Source: Clostridia bacterium (GTDB lineage Bacteria; Bacillota; Clostridia; TANB77; CAG-508). From it: a stretch of 64,000 nucleotides of DNA. Position 1 is the stretch's first letter. Each line of letters starts with the position of its first letter. Shown here piece after piece: positions 61,078 to 64,000 of this stretch. The position numbers and the translations under genes were made by a program. The notes beneath the pieces are model-generated. The model saw nothing but the letters and a program-made list of their open reading frames with translations. It was not told where the DNA came from and made no database searches. Where the stretch lies: the NCBI GenBank assembly GCA_017515985.1, contig JAFWDV010000012.1, forward strand, positions 1 to 64,000, given 5' to 3'.

Positions 61078-64000
61078 ATGGGATTAAGGCTTGTTTATGG
61101 TAAATCTGGAACAGGAAAAAGTACATATATTTTTAATGAAATAAAAGAAAAGATAAATGATGAAAGTAAAATATATATTATAACTCCAGAGCAGTTTTCA
61201 TTTACTGCTGAAAGAGAGCTTCTTAACGTAGTTGGCACTGGAGCCGCGCTTAATGCGGAAGTTCTTACGTTTAATCGTATGGCTCATAGAGTAATGGCTG
61301 AAGTAGGTGGAAATACAAAAACTGCATTATCTGGATGCGGTAAAGCTATGCTTATTTACAATATCTTGCTTAATGAAAAAGAAAGATTAAATTTTTTAGG
61401 AAAGTCAGACGAAAACATAGAGCTTATTTCTACGCAAATAACTGAGTTTAAAAAGCATGGTGTTAGCATTGAAAACTTAGATGATATTATTGATAAATCA
61501 GAAGATAAATATTTAAAATCCAAAATGGCAGATATGAGAGCGGTTTATTCTAAGTTTGAAGAAACAATAAAGAATAAATACATTGATGAAAATGATGTTT
61601 TGACAATTCTTGCGGAGCAATTACCAAATACAAATATTTTTGAAAATACACTGATTTATATTGACGAATTCGTTGGCTTTACTAAGCAAGAATATGATAT
61701 TATTGCAATTTTGCTAAATCAAGCAAAGCAAGTTACTATCAATGTTTGCTCTGATTCATTAGAGCAAAGCAATTCTCCAGATACGGATATTTTTTATGCC
61801 AATAAGCTTACAGTAAAGAAAATTATGGATGTTGCAAATAGCGTAGGTGCACAGGTAGATAGCCCAGTGTATATGGAAGATGTTGTTAGATTTAATAATA
61901 GTGAACTTAGGCATTTAGAGCGCAATTTATATGCAGTTCCATATTCGCAATATAATAATGAAGAGGTTCAAAATATTAAATTGTTTTTGGCAAATAACCC
62001 ATATTCGGAGATTGAAAATATTGCTGAAAACATTGTAAAACTTGTAAAAAATCAGGGATATAGATACAAGGATATTTCGATTATTACAAAGAATTTGGAT
62101 ACATATTCTAACCTATGTAAGGTAATTTTTAATAAGTACCAAATTCCTGTGTTTATCGATGAAAAGAAGGATTTAAGCCAAAATATTATTGTTAAATATC
62201 TGCTTTCAATACTAGAAATTTTCTCTAAAAATTGGTCTTATGAATCCGTGTTTAATTATGTTAAAACTGGATTTTTAGATATTACAAGAGAAGAGATATA
62301 TGCTTTAGAAAATTATTGCTTAAAATGGGGGATTAAGTATAGTAAGTGGTATAAAGGTGATTGGAATTTTCACGATGAGGATGATTCAAACAGGGAGCAA
62401 ATAGCGAGATTTAGAGAGCTTAGAGGCATTATTGTAAATCCTTTGTTAAAATTTAAAGAAAATCTTGTTGGTACTAATTCTGCTAAAGAGCTAACTATGA
62501 GATTATATAATTTCTTGATTGAAAATGAAATTGATAGAAAGCTAGAGCAAAAGAAAGAAGAGCTTATTGCTATTGGAAAAACGGATGTTGCTACAGAATA
62601 TGAAACCAGCTGGAAGATTATTGTTCAGGTTTTGGATGAAATTGTCCTTGTTTTTGGTGATGATAAAATTTCGTTTGATAGATATATGCAAATTCTTAAA
62701 ACTGGCCTTGGAAATAGCGATTTAGGTAAGATTCCAGGAACGCAGGATCAAGTTATCATGGGCGATATTGATAGATCAAGAAGCCATAAAATTAAAACTG
62801 CATTTATAATTGGCTTGAATGATGGTATGTTTCCTAGTGTTAATAAGAATGAGGGATATTTTAATGATAAAGATAGAGAATATCTAAAAGATGAAGGTAT
62901 TGAGCTTGCTAAGGGAACTGTTGAAAGAATGTATGAAGATAATTTTAATATTTACAAGGCGTTCACATCAGCAAGTGATAATGTTAATTTATCGTATTCA
63001 TCTTCTAGCTCTGATGGTAAAACTTTGAGAGCTTCAATGCTTGTATCAAAAGTTAAGAGAATTTTTCCAGGTTTAAAAGAGGAAAGCGATATTATTGAAA
63101 AGAAATATGAAATATTAACTGAAAATACAACTTTTGAGGAGCTGCTAAATAAAATCAGAGATTATAGAGATGATGGAGAGGAATTAAGTAGTGAATGGGT
63201 TTCTGCTTATAACTATTATATGTCTGAAGATAAGTGGAAATATAAGCTTATAAGTAGCCTAAAGGCTTTAAATTACACTAATATTCCGGATAAAATTGAT
63301 AAAGAAAATGTTGATAGTTTATATGGTAAAACGCTAAAAACGAGTGTTTCAAGACTTGAGCAATATAGGGCGTGCCCATTTTCGTACTATTTGAAGTATG
63401 GTCTTAACCTATCTGAAAAGGATACGTTAAAGGTTGATAGCCTTGATACAGGTACTTTTATGCACGATACGATTGATACTTTTTTCAACAAGATACGAGA
63501 GCGTAATATTAAAATACATGAGTTGGAAGATGACGAGATTGATTCTATTATAGAAGAGATAATAAGTGAAAAACTTGGGCTTGATAGAAACTTTATTTTT
63601 TCTGCTACTCCAAAATATAAAGTGCTATCAGAGAGGCTTACACGTGTTGTTAAAAGATCAATGAAGTATATTATTGATAGTATAAAATATAGTAAATTTG
63701 ACGTTTTAGGTAATGAAGTTGAATTTAAAGAAGGAAAAGATTATGCTCCAATTACGCTAGATTTGGATGATGGTAGAAAAGTAGAAATAACTGGAAAGAT
63801 TGATAGAATTGATATTGCCGAAGATTCTGAAAATAAATATATAAGAATTATTGATTATAAATCCTCATACAAAAATATAGAGCTTAATTCTGTTTACGCT
63901 GGCTTACAAATACAGCTACTAACGTATTTAGATGCTGTTTGTAAGGAAGAGGAAGTAAATCCTGCAGGAGTTTTATATTTCAATTTAATTGATCCTATAA
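61078..64000 (+). CDS. addB: ATP-dependent helicase/nuclease subunit B (partial, runs off the right edge)
   Basis: 974 residues are visible and the frame is open at the window end; AddB is usually about 1150. Walker A YGKSGTGKSTYI (about 8-19) opens a helicase-like N-terminal half (ITPEQFSF, YIDEFVGFTKQEY). The nuclease part begins near 755 with EQYRACPFSYYLKYGL, where the first Cys of the Fe-S cluster is seen, and shows TGKIDRIDIA and IIDYKSSYKN, with the Asp and Asp-x-Lys of the active site near 925-943. With AddA (to be expected next) it resects double-strand breaks up to Chi. Ribosome site GAAAGG precedes ATG 61078. Confidence 0.93.
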   Translation, partial: MGLRLVYGKSGTGKSTYIFNEIKEKINDESKIYIITPEQFSFTAERELLNVVGTGAALNAEVLTFNRMAHRVMAEVGGNTKTALSGCGKAMLIYNILLNEKERLNFLGKSDENIELISTQITEFKKHGVSIENLDDIIDKSEDKYLKSKMADMRAVYSKFEETIKNKYIDENDVLTILAEQLPNTNIFENTLIYIDEFVGFTKQEYDIIAILLNQAKQVTINVCSDSLEQSNSPDTDIFYANKLTVKKIMDVANSVGAQVDSPVYMEDVVRFNNSELRHLERNLYAVPYSQYNNEEVQNIKLFLANNPYSEIENIAENIVKLVKNQGYRYKDISIITKNLDTYSNLCKVIFNKYQIPVFIDEKKDLSQNIIVKYLLSILEIFSKNWSYESVFNYVKTGFLDITREEIYALENYCLKWGIKYSKWYKGDWNFHDEDDSNREQIARFRELRGIIVNPLLKFKENLVGTNSAKELTMRLYNFLIENEIDRKLEQKKEELIAIGKTDVATEYETSWKIIVQVLDEIVLVFGDDKISFDRYMQILKTGLGNSDLGKIPGTQDQVIMGDIDRSRSHKIKTAFIIGLNDGMFPSVNKNEGYFNDKDREYLKDEGIELAKGTVERMYEDNFNIYKAFTSASDNVNLSYSSSSSDGKTLRASMLVSKVKRIFPGLKEESDIIEKKYEILTENTTFEELLNKIRDYRDDGEELSSEWVSAYNYYMSEDKWKYKLISSLKALNYTNIPDKIDKENVDSLYGKTLKTSVSRLEQYRACPFSYYLKYGLNLSEKDTLKVDSLDTGTFMHDTIDTFFNKIRERNIKIHELEDDEIDSIIEEIISEKLGLDRNFIFSATPKYKVLSERLTRVVKRSMKYIIDSIKYSKFDVLGNEVEFKEGKDYAPITLDLDDGRKVEITGKIDRIDIAEDSENKYIRIIDYKSSYKNIELNSVYAGLQIQLLTYLDAVCKEEEVNPAGVLYFNLIDPI

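Overview
The window looks like chromosome from a very AT-rich, low-GC Gram-positive bacterium, most likely an uncultured member of the Clostridia. The support is strong AGGAGG-type ribosome sites, TTGACA/TATAAT promoters 17 bp apart, A+T-ending codons, arginine written almost only as AGA, and a Firmicutes gene set (gdpP, lemA, smc next to a small hypothetical gene, cwlD, a YhaO/YhaN pair, addB, an MPxTG surface protein). No rRNA, tRNA or CRISPR array was seen.

There are two parts. Positions 1 to about 21600 are an accessory, defence-like island. It opens with a probable insertion-sequence end and a small membrane-protein gene. A type I restriction-modification locus follows: hsdM, a broken hsdS, a tyrosine recombinase, an intact hsdS and hsdR. 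The hsdR gene carries an extra C-terminal Cys-His-Asp domain resembling YunG. The recombinase is flanked by near-palindromic repeats in and after both hsdS genes, so the locus looks built to rearrange its specificity genes. Behind hsdR come a frameshifted PD-(D/E)XK nuclease with a HEPN-like tail, a DUF4268 protein, an unknown protein, a PHP/ABC-ATPase with a small partner, a DUF2130 protein, a cation-efflux remnant, a self-inhibited HTH-Fic protein, and three uncharacterised genes that include an HExxH protein and a transglutaminase-like protein.

Positions 21600 to 64000 are mostly core genome: TPM-domain protein and LemA, a glycosyltransferase, a PP2C-like phosphatase, an InlB-repeat protein, MscS, a HAD hydrolase, flavodoxin, two P-type ATPases (Mg type and Ca type), a cyclophilin lipoprotein, CwlD, an M23 peptidase, an AI-2E-type permease, GdpP, SMC, a large thioester/DUF11 surface protein, a YhaO/YhaN pair, a repeat-rich MPxTG protein, a YdjI-type SPFH/zinc-ribbon protein, a WG-repeat protein, AcpS, TatD, an OGG-type glycosylase and the start of AddB. 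Clear hairpin terminators and promoters separate most units.

The most unusual observation is in the 23.5-33 kb stretch. Three unrelated genes are each interrupted by a +1 frameshift. In every case the zero-frame codon at the break is CGG, and skipping its C restores a GGA glycine codon and the conserved protein sequence. On a by-eye pass through the other genes I found no in-frame CGG codon. This suggests CGG may be unassigned or frameshift-prone in this organism; the alternative is a systematic sequence error.
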